Source: Xanthobacteraceae bacterium (GTDB lineage Bacteria > Pseudomonadota > Alphaproteobacteria > Rhizobiales > Xanthobacteraceae). Taken from it: 64,000 nt of DNA. The first letter of the stretch is position 1; every line of letters starts with the position of its first letter. Below are positions 24,297-32,894 of this stretch, piece by piece. Made by a program: the position numbers and the translations under genes. The notes below the pieces were generated by a model that had not been told where the DNA came from, made no database searches, and saw only the letters and a list, made by a program, of their open reading frames with translations. The stretch is from positions 1 to 64,000 of the forward strand of contig JAIESR010000021.1 of NCBI GenBank assembly GCA_019745775.1, in the 5' to 3' direction.

Positions 24297-25049
24297 TCAA
24301 ACGATCAGTTCGCGCGCCGTGCCGCGGACGTCCATCTCGTACTCCAGTCCGATCACGGGCGGACGGGCATAGTACCAGACCAGGCCGGCCTCCATCGCGC
24401 CGCGCCGCGCCAGTTCCTCGCCCACCAGATGGCCGATATTCTGCACGGTGTAGGCCTGCGTGCTGACCGCGTCCTGCCAGTCGAAGCCCAGCATCTTGAG
24501 ACGGCGCTCCATCTCCTCGATGACGTAGACGACCTTCTCGCGCAGACCTTCGGGCGAGGTATCGCCGAAGCGCACGATACGCTCGTTGTACGGCTGCGAT
24601 CCCGGCCGCGCGTCGCCGCCGCCGGCGAGCATGAAGGTGCGGCGTGCTGTCTTCGGCGTAGGCACGGTGTAGGTGAACGCCAGCATCGACGGTGCCGGCG
24701 GCTCGCTGTATACCGGGCACACGTTGGTGCGGGCCACCGGGTTCACGCCGTCCTTATAGATGCCCCACCGCTCGAGCGTGGCGACATAGAGCTTGTTGAA
24801 GTCGATGAAGCCCTGGTCGCTGAACGGCTTCGGCGAGCGAAGCTCGCACTGCGCGAAGGCCGTGATCGGCCTGCCGATCGCCTCGAGATGCGCTTCGACG
24901 GCGTGGAAAGCCTCCGGCAGCGGGACGGGTCGGGTGAAGCGGGCGCGCTCGAGCTCAAAGCCGTCTTCCGCGGCGACCCCGCCGGAATACTGAAAAACGG
25001 CCGGGATGTAGCGATAGCCGCCCGGAGCAAAGACGACGGTGCTGGTCAT
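24297..25049 (-). CDS. CnbZ-like 2-aminomuconate-type deaminase (RidA fold)
   Basis: 250-aa protein resembling 2-amino-5-chloromuconate deaminase CnbZ, an enzyme of nitro- and chloronitrobenzene breakdown. Recognisable blocks are FAPGGYRYIPAVFQYSGGVAA at the start, AQCELRSPKPFSDQGF near residue 65, the NPVARTNVCP segment, and a C-terminal PPVIGLEYEMDVRG. The second half is RidA-like (EEMERRLKMLGFDWQDAVSTQAYTV). It stands alone between an ABC-F gene and a tRNA, with no other nitroaromatic genes beside it. Its real substrate may be another enamine or imine. Confidence 0.7.
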   Translation of the reverse strand: MTSTVVFAPGGYRYIPAVFQYSGGVAAEDGFELERARFTRPVPLPEAFHAVEAHLEAIGRPITAFAQCELRSPKPFSDQGFIDFNKLYVATLERWGIYKDGVNPVARTNVCPVYSEPPAPSMLAFTYTVPTPKTARRTFMLAGGGDARPGSQPYNERIVRFGDTSPEGLREKVVYVIEEMERRLKMLGFDWQDAVSTQAYTVQNIGHLVGEELARRGAMEAGLVWYYARPPVIGLEYEMDVRGTARELIV

Positions 25050-25075
25050 GAGGTCCGCGTGGGGTCCGCTGGGGC

Positions 25076-25149
25076 TGGCTGGGGAACTAGGATTCGAACC
25101 TAGATTAACGGAGTCAGAGTCCGCTGTTCTACCGTTGAACTATTCCCCA
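25076..25149 (-). tRNA. tRNA-Gln (anticodon CUG)
   Basis: On the minus strand the acceptor stem TGGGGAA pairs with TTCCCCA, followed by discriminator G and an encoded CCA (25076-25078). The anticodon stem GCGGA/TCCGT encloses the loop CTCTGAC, placing CTG at positions 34-36, which reads CAG. The T arm contains GGTTCGAATCC. The length is 71 nt plus CCA. It lies 26 bp upstream of the CnbZ-like gene. Confidence 0.95.
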
Positions 25150-25471
25150 AGACCGGTCCAAGTCCGCCTTTGCCCAAAACCCTTATGGGTCAACAGCTTG
25201 GACGAGGTGGTTGTAGCCTTGGCTTTGCCCGTGAAGCAACCGGGCATCGACTCAATTTTCGCTCTCCCGGCAATCGCCTGGAAACCGGTCGGTTCCATAT
25301 AACGGGCCTGCTGCTGCTTCGCTACCCTTTGTGCCGCCGTTCACGGTAGGCGTGGATACCAGGGCTTGCTGCCACGCTCCTGACGCGATCTTGGCGAGAC
25401 CCTGGGAACGGTTTTGGGCGCGGGCAGGTTGCCCGTTTGCCCGGATAATTCACCTGGATAAGGAGTGTAAA
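25150..25471. other. Intergenic stretch between tRNA-Gln and the DUF3551 gene
   Basis: These 322 bases hold no convincing frame on either strand. The promoter of the tRNA must lie near 25150-25210 (minus) and that of the downstream gene before 25460. AAGGAGTG at 25460-25467 is the ribosome site for the gene at 25472. Confidence 0.5.
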
Positions 25472-25780
25472 ATGCGCCGGATCATTCTTGCGGGCCTCGC
25501 CCTGGTGGCGGCAGCCACCGTGTTCGACATCCCGGCCGCGGACGCCCAGGTCAGCAGTGGCCGCAATCCCTGGTGCATCCGCGACGGCGTCTTCGGCCGC
25601 GGCAGCTGGGATTGCAGCTACCACAACCGCGCCCAGTGCGAGCAGAGCGCGCTCGGCGCCGGCGGCTTCTGCACCACCAATCCGAACTACACCGGCGGCA
25701 AGGGACGCCAGACGAAGAACCCGCGCCGGGACAATTCTTGGGACGGGGGCGGCTGGGGCTGGGGCGGCGGCCGCTGGTAG
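25472..25780 (+). CDS. Secreted DUF3551-like cysteine-containing protein
   Basis: 102-aa exported protein. A Sec leader (MRRIILAGLALVAAATVFDIPAADA) is cleaved about residue 25. The mature part has the pattern PWC...GRGSWDC...QC...GGFCTTNP, in which four cysteines could make two disulfides, as in the small DUF3551 proteins abundant in Bradyrhizobium and relatives. The tail is Gly/Trp-rich. AAGGAG sits five bases before the ATG. The function is unknown. Confidence 0.75.
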   Translation: MRRIILAGLALVAAATVFDIPAADAQVSSGRNPWCIRDGVFGRGSWDCSYHNRAQCEQSALGAGGFCTTNPNYTGGKGRQTKNPRRDNSWDGGGWGWGGGRW

Positions 25781-26096
25781 CGATAGGGGCCTGCGATTCC
25801 ATCGCGTCAGTGCGCGCGGCGGATCGCGTTCGAGAGAGTGATGTCATCGACAAGCGGCGCGGCGATGTCGCGTCGAAGGGCAGCAGGATTCAAATTCGAC
25901 ACGGGGCCGAATCAGCCCACCGACATCGATTGCCAGGGGCGAACGTCTGACGTTGTCGTGATCGCTACCATCTTACTAGCAGGGCGTACGCCGTTACCGC
26001 GGGGCGACGAAAAGCGAGCGTCGACACGGGATCGGATGGGCAGCGGGCAAGAAGCTTAAGAGCAAAGTAACGCGCTGGAACTATAGCGCGCAGCAG
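25781..26096. other. Intergenic stretch with no visible feature
   Basis: 316 bases between the DUF3551 gene and a small hypothetical gene. Short frames exist but lack ribosome sites and conserved sequence, and no strong hairpin or tRNA-like fold was seen. Confidence 0.4.
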
Positions 26097-26333
26097 ATGA
26101 CCGATACGCGAATGGATGCCGAGCGGCGCGCTGACACTGTATCAAAGGATCTGGAGCTCGTCGTGCGCGCGCTCCAGGAAGCAATCAGTGTCATCGACGA
26201 TCACGATCCTGATCGCAACCCGGCGCGCTGCATGCGCCAGTTGCGGCGCCTGTTCGACAACAACAACCTGCGCGCGGCGATGCGACGGCTGGCGGCCGAG
26301 CTTCCGCCCCCGCCCGAGTCGCGCCGTCCGTGA
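26097..26333 (+). CDS. Small hypothetical helical protein
   Basis: 78-aa acidic and basic helical protein (DLELVVRALQEAISVIDDHDP... RCMRQLRRLFDNNNLRAAMRRLAAELP) with no membrane segment or cysteine pair. Codon use is consistent with its neighbours. The ATG at 26097 lacks a strong ribosome site. It is convergent with the MFS gene. I do not recognise it. Confidence 0.45.
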   Translation: MTDTRMDAERRADTVSKDLELVVRALQEAISVIDDHDPDRNPARCMRQLRRLFDNNNLRAAMRRLAAELPPPPESRRP

Positions 26334-26421
26334 GGACGTCGAGCGCAAGCAGGCTCATGAACAATACCGTGAAGGGGAGCGCCGTGCAGGCGGCCGTCTC
26401 TCGTCCATCGTCGGGCGCGCA

Positions 26422-27654
26422 TCAGCTCGCCGGCTTGCGGGTGGTCGAATAGGCCACGGTGGCGATCGAGAGCAGCGCGCAGAACGCCATGAAGAAGAAT
26501 ATCTCCGCCGGATAGCCGCGGTCGAGCATCTGCCCGAAGATCAGCGGCGAGACGATGCCGGCGAGATGGAAGCCTGACGTCACGAAGCCGAACACCCGGC
26601 CGTAGGCCTCGCGCGGCGCCGCCACCCGAACGATCATGTCGCGCGAAGGCATGGTCAGGCCGTTGAAGAAGCCGACGCTCGACATCAGCACGATCAGCGC
26701 GAGCGCCGGGAAATCGATCGTCCCGACCAGCACGCAGGCGGTGGCGGTGCAGAGGAGCCCGACGGTCGTGACCAATCCGTAACGCGACGTGAAGCCGGTC
26801 AGCTGGCCGCCGACCAGCACGCCGACCGCGCTCATGATGAGGAGCCCGGTGAGCGCCGAGTTCGCGACTGTCGCCGGCGTGCCGTGCAGCGCGCCGAGCG
26901 TCGCCACCAGATAGTTGTAGAGGCCGCCGCCCGACATCGAGAGCAGGATGAAGAATACGAGATTGGCGAGGATCGGCGCGGACAGCAGGAGCTTCCAGCT
27001 GTCCGCCGCCGCCGCGGGCGCTTCCGTCTGCGCGTCGTTCTTCGTGGCGGGCTTCGCCACCGCCGGCGGCTCGCGGGTCATGAGCACGATCGCCGCGGCG
27101 ATCACACCGAGCACGGCGGCGCACATGAAGGCGCCGCGCCAGCCCACCACCGCGTAGAGATAGACCAGCGTTGCCGGCGCGGCGGCGTTGCCGAGCATGC
27201 CGGAGAAGGTGTGATAGGAGAACACGCGGCCGGTGCGCTCGACCGGAACATGGCGCCCGAGCAGCGCGTAGTCGGCCGGGTGATAGACGGTGTTGCCGAG
27301 GCCCAGCACCGCGAACATCCCGATGAACACCCAGAACGAGTTCACCAGGCCCGCGACCGCCAAGGCAGCCGAGCCGACCAGCAGCCCCGCGACCAGCATG
27401 TAGCGCGCGTTCCAGCGATCGACCAGGAAGCCGACCGGCGTCTGCCCGACGGTCGAGACGATGTTGAACGTCGTCAGCGCCAGCCCGAGCTCGGTATAGG
27501 TCACGCCAAAGTCGTCCTTGATGACGATGAACAGCGGCGCGAGCAGCAGCATGTAGTAGTGGCTGACGAAATGCGCGAAGCACACGCTCATCACCAGGCG
27601 GTTCTCCGCGGCGCGCGGCGCGGAGGGCAGGGGCAGCTCGGCAACCTGGGTCAT
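26422..27654 (-). CDS. Major facilitator superfamily transporter
   Basis: 410-aa protein with twelve predicted helices and a central cytoplasmic loop (AKPATKNDAQTEAPAAA). The loop between helices 2 and 3 reads GFLVDRWNARYMLVAG, matching the MFS GxxxDRxxRR pattern. N-terminal CFAHFVSHYYMLLLAPLFIVIKDDFGV resembles the fosmidomycin-resistance/NarK-like subgroup. It precedes a foldback repeat and the molybdenum hydroxylase gene on the same strand, but 137 bp separate them. The substrate is unknown. Confidence 0.8.
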   Translation of the reverse strand: MTQVAELPLPSAPRAAENRLVMSVCFAHFVSHYYMLLLAPLFIVIKDDFGVTYTELGLALTTFNIVSTVGQTPVGFLVDRWNARYMLVAGLLVGSAALAVAGLVNSFWVFIGMFAVLGLGNTVYHPADYALLGRHVPVERTGRVFSYHTFSGMLGNAAAPATLVYLYAVVGWRGAFMCAAVLGVIAAAIVLMTREPPAVAKPATKNDAQTEAPAAAADSWKLLLSAPILANLVFFILLSMSGGGLYNYLVATLGALHGTPATVANSALTGLLIMSAVGVLVGGQLTGFTSRYGLVTTVGLLCTATACVLVGTIDFPALALIVLMSSVGFFNGLTMPSRDMIVRVAAPREAYGRVFGFVTSGFHLAGIVSPLIFGQMLDRGYPAEIFFFMAFCALLSIATVAYSTTRKPAS

Positions 27655-27682
27655 TTCCTACGTCTCTTTTTCGTAGTTCTTC

Positions 27683-27774
27683 GTAGGGTGGGCAAAGGCG
27701 CAAAGCGCCGTGCCCACCAAGGTCTTGCATCAGCAGCGGCCGATGGTGGGCACGCTTCGCTTTGCCCACCCTAC
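27683..27774. repeat. 92-bp foldback repeat (GTAGGGTGGGCAAAG family)
   Basis: Outer arms GTAGGGTGGGCAAAG (27683-27697) and CTTTGCCCACCCTAC (27760-27774) are perfectly complementary over 15 bp. Inner arms GTGCCCACCA (27710-27719) and TGGTGGGCAC (27744-27753) pair as well, so the whole unit can fold into a long cruciform. Repeats of this kind are scattered in many bacterial genomes. It lies between the MFS gene and the end of the molybdenum hydroxylase gene. Confidence 0.8.
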
Positions 27775-27791
27775 GGTTCAGAGATTCCCCT

Positions 27792-30149
27792 TCACGACGC
27801 CCTTGTCGCGCCCGCCGCCTGGATCGCCTGCCACACCCGGTAGGGCGTTGCCGGCATGTCGATGTGGCGGATGCCGTATTCGGACAGCGCGTCGGTGACC
27901 GCGTTCATGATCGAGGTGAGCGAGCCGGCGCAGCCGGCTTCGCCACAGCCCTTCACGCCGAGCGGGTTGGTCTTGGCCGGCACCGGATGGTTCGCGACAT
28001 CGAACATCGGCGCGTCGACCGCGCGCGGCAGCGCGTAGTCCATGTAGGAGCCGGTGAGGAGCTGGCCTTCGCTGTCGTAGACCGTGCGCTCCATCAGCGC
28101 CTGGCCGATACCCTGCACCACGCCGCCGTGCAGCTGGCCCTCGACCACCATCGGATTGACCACGGTGCCGAAGTCGTTGACCGCCGAATACTTCACCACC
28201 TCGATCACGCCGGTCTCGGGATCGATCTCCACCTCGCAGACGTGGCAGCCGTTGGGATAGGCCGAGGCGGCGGGGCCGTCGCTCACATGGTTGACGTCGA
28301 GCGAGGTCGGCACGCCTTCCGGCAGGTTGATGCCGGTGCGAAGCTTCGCGGCGAGCTCCATGATGCCGATCGCGCGGTCGGTGCCGGCGATCACGAAGCG
28401 GCCGTCCTTGAACTCGATGTCGCCGGCGGAGGCTTCGAGCATATGCGCGGCGATCAGCTTGCCCTGGTCGATCACCTTGGCGGATGCTTCGATCAGCGCC
28501 GTGCCGGTGTGCATCAGCGACTTCGAGCCGCCCGAGCCGCCGCCGGTCGAGAGCTTGTCGCTGTCGGTCTGCATCAGGCGGATCTTCTCGAACGGGATGC
28601 CGAGCTTCTCGTGCAGCACCTGTGCGAACGGCGTGGCGTGCCCCATGCCGAAATCGAGCGTCCCGGTGAGGATGGTCACGCCGCCGTCGGCCTCGAACTT
28701 GATGCCGCCAAGCTCCTTCGAGGGAGGCGCCGTCACCTCGAGATAGCTGCCGATGCCGAGCCCGCGCAGCTTGCCGCGCTTGCGGCTCTCGCGCTTGCGC
28801 TGACGGAAGCCCTTGGCGTCGGCGGCCTCGATCGCCTTCTTCATGACGGTCGGGAATTCGCCGCTGTCGTAGGTCCCGCCCATCACCGCCTTGAACGGAA
28901 TTTCGCGCGGGCGGATCTGGTTGCGGCGGCGCAGCTCGATCCGGTCGATCTCCATCTCGGCGGCGGCGGTGTCGATCAGCCGCTCCATGTAGTAGTTGCC
29001 TTCCGGCCGGCCGGCGCCGCGATAGGCCGACACATGCGACGAGTTGGTGAACACGCACTTGGTCGACACCTCGATCAGCGGCGTGCGGTAGACGCTCTGC
29101 ACGTTCTTGACCGCATTCTGGGTCGAGGGCATCGGCCCGACATTAGCGAGGAAGCCGCCCATGTTGCCGACAATGGTCAGCCGCACCGCGAGGAAATGGC
29201 CTTCGGCGTCGAGCGCGAGCTCGGCGTTGACGCGGTGGTCGCGGCCGTGGCTGTCGGAGACGAAGCTGCCGGAGCGCTCGTCGGTCCACTTCACCGGCCG
29301 GCCGAGCGCGCGCGCCGCATGCAGCACGCAGATATATTCGGGGTAGGGCGCGGCCTTCATGCCGAACGAGCCGCCGACATTGCCGCTGACCACGCGCACC
29401 TGCTTCGGCTCGACGTTCATCAGCGCCGCGATATTGGCCTTCATGCCGACCACGCCCTGCGAGCAGCTGTGCAGCGTGAAGCGGCCGTCCTTGTACTCGC
29501 CGACGGCGGCGCGCGGCTCCATCGCGTTCACCACCACGCGGCTGTTCACGAGCTTGAGGCGCGTGACATGCGCCGCCTTCTCGAACGCGGCCTTCACGGC
29601 GTCCGCGTCGCCAAAGTGATAGTCGAGCGCGACGTTGCCGGGCACGTCGTCGTAGAGCCGCGGCGCGCCGGCGTTGATGGCCTCCTCCGGATCGGTGACG
29701 GCGGGTAAAGGCTCGATGTCGACCTCGACCGCCTCGGCGGCGTCCTTGGCGCGGTTGAGGGTGTCCGCGACCACGAACGCGACCGGGTCGCCGACGAAGC
29801 GCACGCGGTCGGTCGCAAGCGCGTGGCGCGCCGGCTTCTTCATCTCCGAGCCGTCGCGGTTCTTGAACGGGACGATGCACTTGAGCGTGCCGTAGGCGGC
29901 GAGGTCGGCGGCGGTGTAGACGCCGAGCACGCCCTTCATCTTGCGGGCGGCCTCGGTATCGATCTTCTTGATCACGCCGTGGGCGTGGCGGCTGCGCACC
30001 ACCACCGCGTAGAGCTGGCCGGCGACGCTCACGTCGTCGGTGAAGCGGCCTTCGCCGCGTACCAGCACCGGGTCCTCGGTGCGCAGCACCGGCTGGCCGA
30101 TGGCGTATTTGGTTTCCGGCATCTGGCCGGCGTCGTTCTGCAGGGTCAT
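27792..30149 (-). CDS. Xanthine dehydrogenase-family molybdopterin-binding large subunit (CoxL-like form II)
   Basis: 785-aa molybdenum hydroxylase large subunit, normal in length. It starts at the ATG of 30147-30149 (MTLQNDAGQMPETKYAIGQPVLRTEDPVLVRGEGRF-type opening). The active-site loop is AYRGAGR near residue 370, the signature of form II CoxL-like proteins rather than true CO dehydrogenase (AYxCSFR). GCGEAGCAGS near residue 734 carries the catalytic glutamate. Such enzymes hydroxylate N-heterocycles, purines or aldehydes. The FAD and 2Fe-2S subunits it needs are not adjacent on either side. Upstream in-frame codons to 30338 look non-coding. Confidence 0.85.
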   Translation of the reverse strand: MTLQNDAGQMPETKYAIGQPVLRTEDPVLVRGEGRFTDDVSVAGQLYAVVVRSRHAHGVIKKIDTEAARKMKGVLGVYTAADLAAYGTLKCIVPFKNRDGSEMKKPARHALATDRVRFVGDPVAFVVADTLNRAKDAAEAVEVDIEPLPAVTDPEEAINAGAPRLYDDVPGNVALDYHFGDADAVKAAFEKAAHVTRLKLVNSRVVVNAMEPRAAVGEYKDGRFTLHSCSQGVVGMKANIAALMNVEPKQVRVVSGNVGGSFGMKAAPYPEYICVLHAARALGRPVKWTDERSGSFVSDSHGRDHRVNAELALDAEGHFLAVRLTIVGNMGGFLANVGPMPSTQNAVKNVQSVYRTPLIEVSTKCVFTNSSHVSAYRGAGRPEGNYYMERLIDTAAAEMEIDRIELRRRNQIRPREIPFKAVMGGTYDSGEFPTVMKKAIEAADAKGFRQRKRESRKRGKLRGLGIGSYLEVTAPPSKELGGIKFEADGGVTILTGTLDFGMGHATPFAQVLHEKLGIPFEKIRLMQTDSDKLSTGGGSGGSKSLMHTGTALIEASAKVIDQGKLIAAHMLEASAGDIEFKDGRFVIAGTDRAIGIMELAAKLRTGINLPEGVPTSLDVNHVSDGPAASAYPNGCHVCEVEIDPETGVIEVVKYSAVNDFGTVVNPMVVEGQLHGGVVQGIGQALMERTVYDSEGQLLTGSYMDYALPRAVDAPMFDVANHPVPAKTNPLGVKGCGEAGCAGSLTSIMNAVTDALSEYGIRHIDMPATPYRVWQAIQAAGATRAS

Positions 30150-30373
30150 CGGGTCCTCGGCCGGCAAAAAACCGGCGAACGGCGGGGGGAAACGGGTTTT
30201 GAGTCCGCCCTGAAATAGTGGACTAAACCCGCGCGTACAAGGACTTAAGCAAAAGCCATGCGTCCACCGTACATCTGTTGCGCGAGGCCTGCGCGCTGTT
30301 ACACTCGATCGATTTTGGCTTCGGACACGAGCCGCCACATCGAGCGGAGCTCTGGGCGGCAGGAAGGCTTTTG

Positions 30374-31504
30374 ATGGGTGACGAGGTCCGGGGAACCGGG
30401 GGCCTCGACTCCGCGCATGACCGGAAACCGCCTCGGCGGTCTCCGTGGGGTCGGCGGTCGCCTCATGGCTCTGGGTATCGCGACGGACCTCCCGGCGGGG
30501 GGCGTGCGACCTATGCCGCGCTCGACCTCGGCACCAACAATTGCCGGCTCCTGGTCGCGCGCCCGACCGGCGATTCGTTCCGGGTTATCGACGCGTTCTC
30601 CCGCATCATCCGCCTCGGCGAGGGCATTTCGGCCTCCGGCCGCATCAGCGACGCCGCGATCACCCGCGCAGTCGAGGCGCTGGCGATCTGCCGCGACAAA
30701 ATGATGAACCGCGGCGTCACCCGCGCCCGCCTGATCGCCACCGAGGCCTGCCGCGCGGCGGCGAACGGCGGCGAATTCCAGGCTCGTATCGCGGACGAGG
30801 TCGGGCTCGATCTTGAGGTCATCGGCCGCGAGACCGAGGCCGAGCTCGCAGCCACCGGCTGCACGCCGCTGCTCGATCCCGACGCCGAGGGTGTGATCCT
30901 GTTCGACATCGGCGGCGGTTCCTCCGAGCTGGTGCGGCTCGGCCGCTCGGCACCGAGCCGGCGCGGACCGCCGCTGCCGGACATCAAGGCGTGGGCATCG
31001 ATGCCGGTCGGCGTGGTGACGCTGGCCGAGCGCCACGGCGGCCACGACGTCACGCGCGACATCTACGAAGCGATGGTGCAGGAGGTCGCCGGGCATCTGG
31101 CGCCGTTCATCGCCGCCAATGATTTCCCGGCGGTCGACCGCATGCATCTCCTCGGCACCTCCGGCACGGTCACCACCATCGCCGGCGTGCATCTCGAACT
31201 GAAGCGCTACGATCGCCGTCGCATCGACGGCTGCTGGATGACGGACACCCAGGCGATGACCGTGGTCGAGCGGCTGATCGACATGAGCTACGAGGAGCGC
31301 GTCGCCAATCCCTGTATCGGCTCCGAGCGCGCCGACCTGGTGCTCGCCGGCTGCGCCATCCTCGAAGCGATCCGGCGCGAATTCCCGTGCCGGCGCGTGC
31401 GCGTCGCCGACCGCGGGCTGCGCGAGGGCATGCTCATTCAAATGATGCGTGCCGACGGCGTGTGGGGCTATTCGCCCGGATTCAGCGGAGCGCGCGCGCC
31501 GTGA
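30374..31504 (+). CDS. Ppx/GppA phosphatase family protein
   Basis: 376-aa ASKHA-fold phosphatase that acts on polyphosphate and/or pppGpp. Key blocks are [17 protein letters not shown] (phosphate 1 loop), [24 protein letters not shown], and [13 protein letters not shown] (phosphate 2 loop). The N-terminus before YAALDLG is an unusual 55-residue basic, low-complexity extension. The ATG at 30374 follows AGGAAGG. The stop codon overlaps the GTG start of rlmE (GTGA), so the two are translationally coupled, an arrangement common in alphaproteobacteria. Confidence 0.88.
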   Translation: MGDEVRGTGGLDSAHDRKPPRRSPWGRRSPHGSGYRDGPPGGGRATYAALDLGTNNCRLLVARPTGDSFRVIDAFSRIIRLGEGISASGRISDAAITRAVEALAICRDKMMNRGVTRARLIATEACRAAANGGEFQARIADEVGLDLEVIGRETEAELAATGCTPLLDPDAEGVILFDIGGGSSELVRLGRSAPSRRGPPLPDIKAWASMPVGVVTLAERHGGHDVTRDIYEAMVQEVAGHLAPFIAANDFPAVDRMHLLGTSGTVTTIAGVHLELKRYDRRRIDGCWMTDTQAMTVVERLIDMSYEERVANPCIGSERADLVLAGCAILEAIRREFPCRRVRVADRGLREGMLIQMMRADGVWGYSPGFSGARAP

Positions 31505-32199
31505 CCACCCAGGGCCGCGGCCGCGATCTCAAGACGCGCGTGAAGACCGCGAAGAAGCGTTCGCATTCGTCGACGCTCTGGCTCGAGCGCCAGCTCAACG
31601 ATCCTTATGTGGCGCGTGCCAAGCGCGAGGGTTTTCGTTCACGCGCGGCCTACAAGCTGATCGAGATCGACGGCAAGCATCACCTGTTCAAGCCCGGCCT
31701 GCGGGTGGTCGATCTCGGCGCCGCGCCCGGCGGCTGGAGCCAGGTCGCCGCCAAGCGCGTCGGCGCGCCCGAGGGCCAAGGACAAGGTCGTGGCCGCGTC
31801 GCGGCGATCGACCTGCTCGAGATGCCGGCGATCGCGGGCGTCGAATTCGTGCAGCTCGATTTCCTCGACCCCACGGCGCCCGATAAGCTCAAGACGATGC
31901 TCGGCGGTCCGGCCGACATCGTGCTCTCCGACATGGCGGCGAACGCCACCGGCCATCGCAAGACCGATCATCTGCGCATCATGGCGCTCGCCGAAACCGC
32001 CGCCGACTTCGCCTGCGAGGTGCTGGCGCCCGGCGGCGCGTTTCTCTGCAAGGTGCTGCAGGGCGGCACCGAGGCGACATTGCTCGCGAAGCTCAAGCGG
32101 GACTTCAGGAGCGTGAAGCACGTGAAGCCGGCGGCGAGCCGCGCGGATTCGGCCGAGCTCTATCTGTTGGCGACGGGGTACCGGGGAGGACAGCAGTAA
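31501..32199 (+). CDS. rlmE: 23S rRNA (uridine-2'-O)-methyltransferase RlmE (FtsJ family)
   Basis: 232-aa SAM-dependent enzyme that methylates the A-loop uridine (U2552 in E. coli) late in 50S assembly. SAM loop [12 protein letters not shown] lies near residue 70. The K-D-K-E catalytic tetrad is visible as K in RSRAAYKL, D in VLSDMAAN, K in FLCKVLQGG and E in the final [10 protein letters not shown]. The N-terminus has a basic tail ([19 protein letters not shown]). The GTG start overlaps the Ppx/GppA stop, and the TAA overlaps the next ATG. Confidence 0.93.
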   Translation: MTTQGRGRDLKTRVKTAKKRSHSSTLWLERQLNDPYVARAKREGFRSRAAYKLIEIDGKHHLFKPGLRVVDLGAAPGGWSQVAAKRVGAPEGQGQGRGRVAAIDLLEMPAIAGVEFVQLDFLDPTAPDKLKTMLGGPADIVLSDMAANATGHRKTDHLRIMALAETAADFACEVLAPGGAFLCKVLQGGTEATLLAKLKRDFRSVKHVKPAASRADSAELYLLATGYRGGQQ

Positions 32200-32540
32200 T
32201 GGCCAAGAAGCGCATGGTGCTCGAAATCGGCATGGGTACCGATATCCGCGGCGCAGACCCGACCAAGGCCGCCTGCCGGGCGCTGCGCGACGCGCTCTGG
32301 CACAATTCGTTGTCGATCGCGCCGGCGCTTGGTCATTCGCTGGATGCGATGGTCGTCGACATCCACATCGGCGTGCCGCGTCCCGAACTGGTGGACAAGG
32401 CGGAGGTGATGGCGGTGCTGCCCTACGGCAAGGGCTCGGTGACGGTGACCGAAGGCGGGCTTGAAATCCCCAACGATGCCGGCACCAGCAGCACGATGAT
32501 CGCCAATGCCTGCGTCGTCGTCAGCCTCGACGTCGTGTGA
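32199..32540 (+). CDS. Lin0512 family protein, first paralogue
   Basis: 113-aa small soluble protein of the Lin0512 family, whose function is unknown. It opens [29 protein letters not shown], matching the conserved E-x-G-x-G-x-D start, and carries HIGVPRPELVD near residue 50. The ATG overlaps the rlmE stop (TAATG), so it is coupled to rlmE. The next gene is a paralogue of identical length. Family members often occur as pairs, which suggests a heteromer. Confidence 0.75.
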   Translation: MAKKRMVLEIGMGTDIRGADPTKAACRALRDALWHNSLSIAPALGHSLDAMVVDIHIGVPRPELVDKAEVMAVLPYGKGSVTVTEGGLEIPNDAGTSSTMIANACVVVSLDVV

Positions 32541-32551
32541 AGGAGGGGTTG

Positions 32552-32893
32552 ATGCCAAAGACGCGCGTCATTCTGGAACTGGGCTCCGGCAACGATCTGC
32601 ATGGCTCCGACTACACCAAGGCCGCGCTGCGCGCCGTGCAGGATGCGCTGCACCACAGTTCGCTCTCGTTCGTTCGGACGTTGAAGATCGACAAGACCAA
32701 GGTCGATGTCGAGGTTACGGTCGGCGTCCAGCGGCCGGAGCGGATCGACCTGGAGCAGATCAAGGAATCCCTGCCGCTCGGCAATGTCACCGTGCGCGCC
32801 GTCAAGGGCGGTCTCGACGTTGTCGATCAGGAGAACAGCGACGCTGCGGTCATTGCCAGCGCGGCCATCGCTGTTCGCATCGAGACGGCATGA
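32552..32893 (+). CDS. Lin0512 family protein, second paralogue
   Basis: 113-aa partner of the preceding gene, aligned end to end with it: VILELGSGNDLHGSDYTKAALRAVQDALHHSSLSF versus VLEIGMGTDIRGADPTKAACRALRDALWHNSLSI. AAGGAGGGG at 32540-32548 supports the ATG at 32552. Identity between the two is moderate, so the duplication is old. The conserved acidic E and D residues and the HN/HH position could bind metal or substrate. No function is established. Confidence 0.75.
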   Translation: MPKTRVILELGSGNDLHGSDYTKAALRAVQDALHHSSLSFVRTLKIDKTKVDVEVTVGVQRPERIDLEQIKESLPLGNVTVRAVKGGLDVVDQENSDAAVIASAAIAVRIETA

Positions 32894-32894
32894 C

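Noticed and set aside
22610-24466. 618-codon open frame on the plus strand over the ABC-F gene
   Set aside because: The minus strand has two complete ABC domains with all motifs; the plus frame is a mirror of them.
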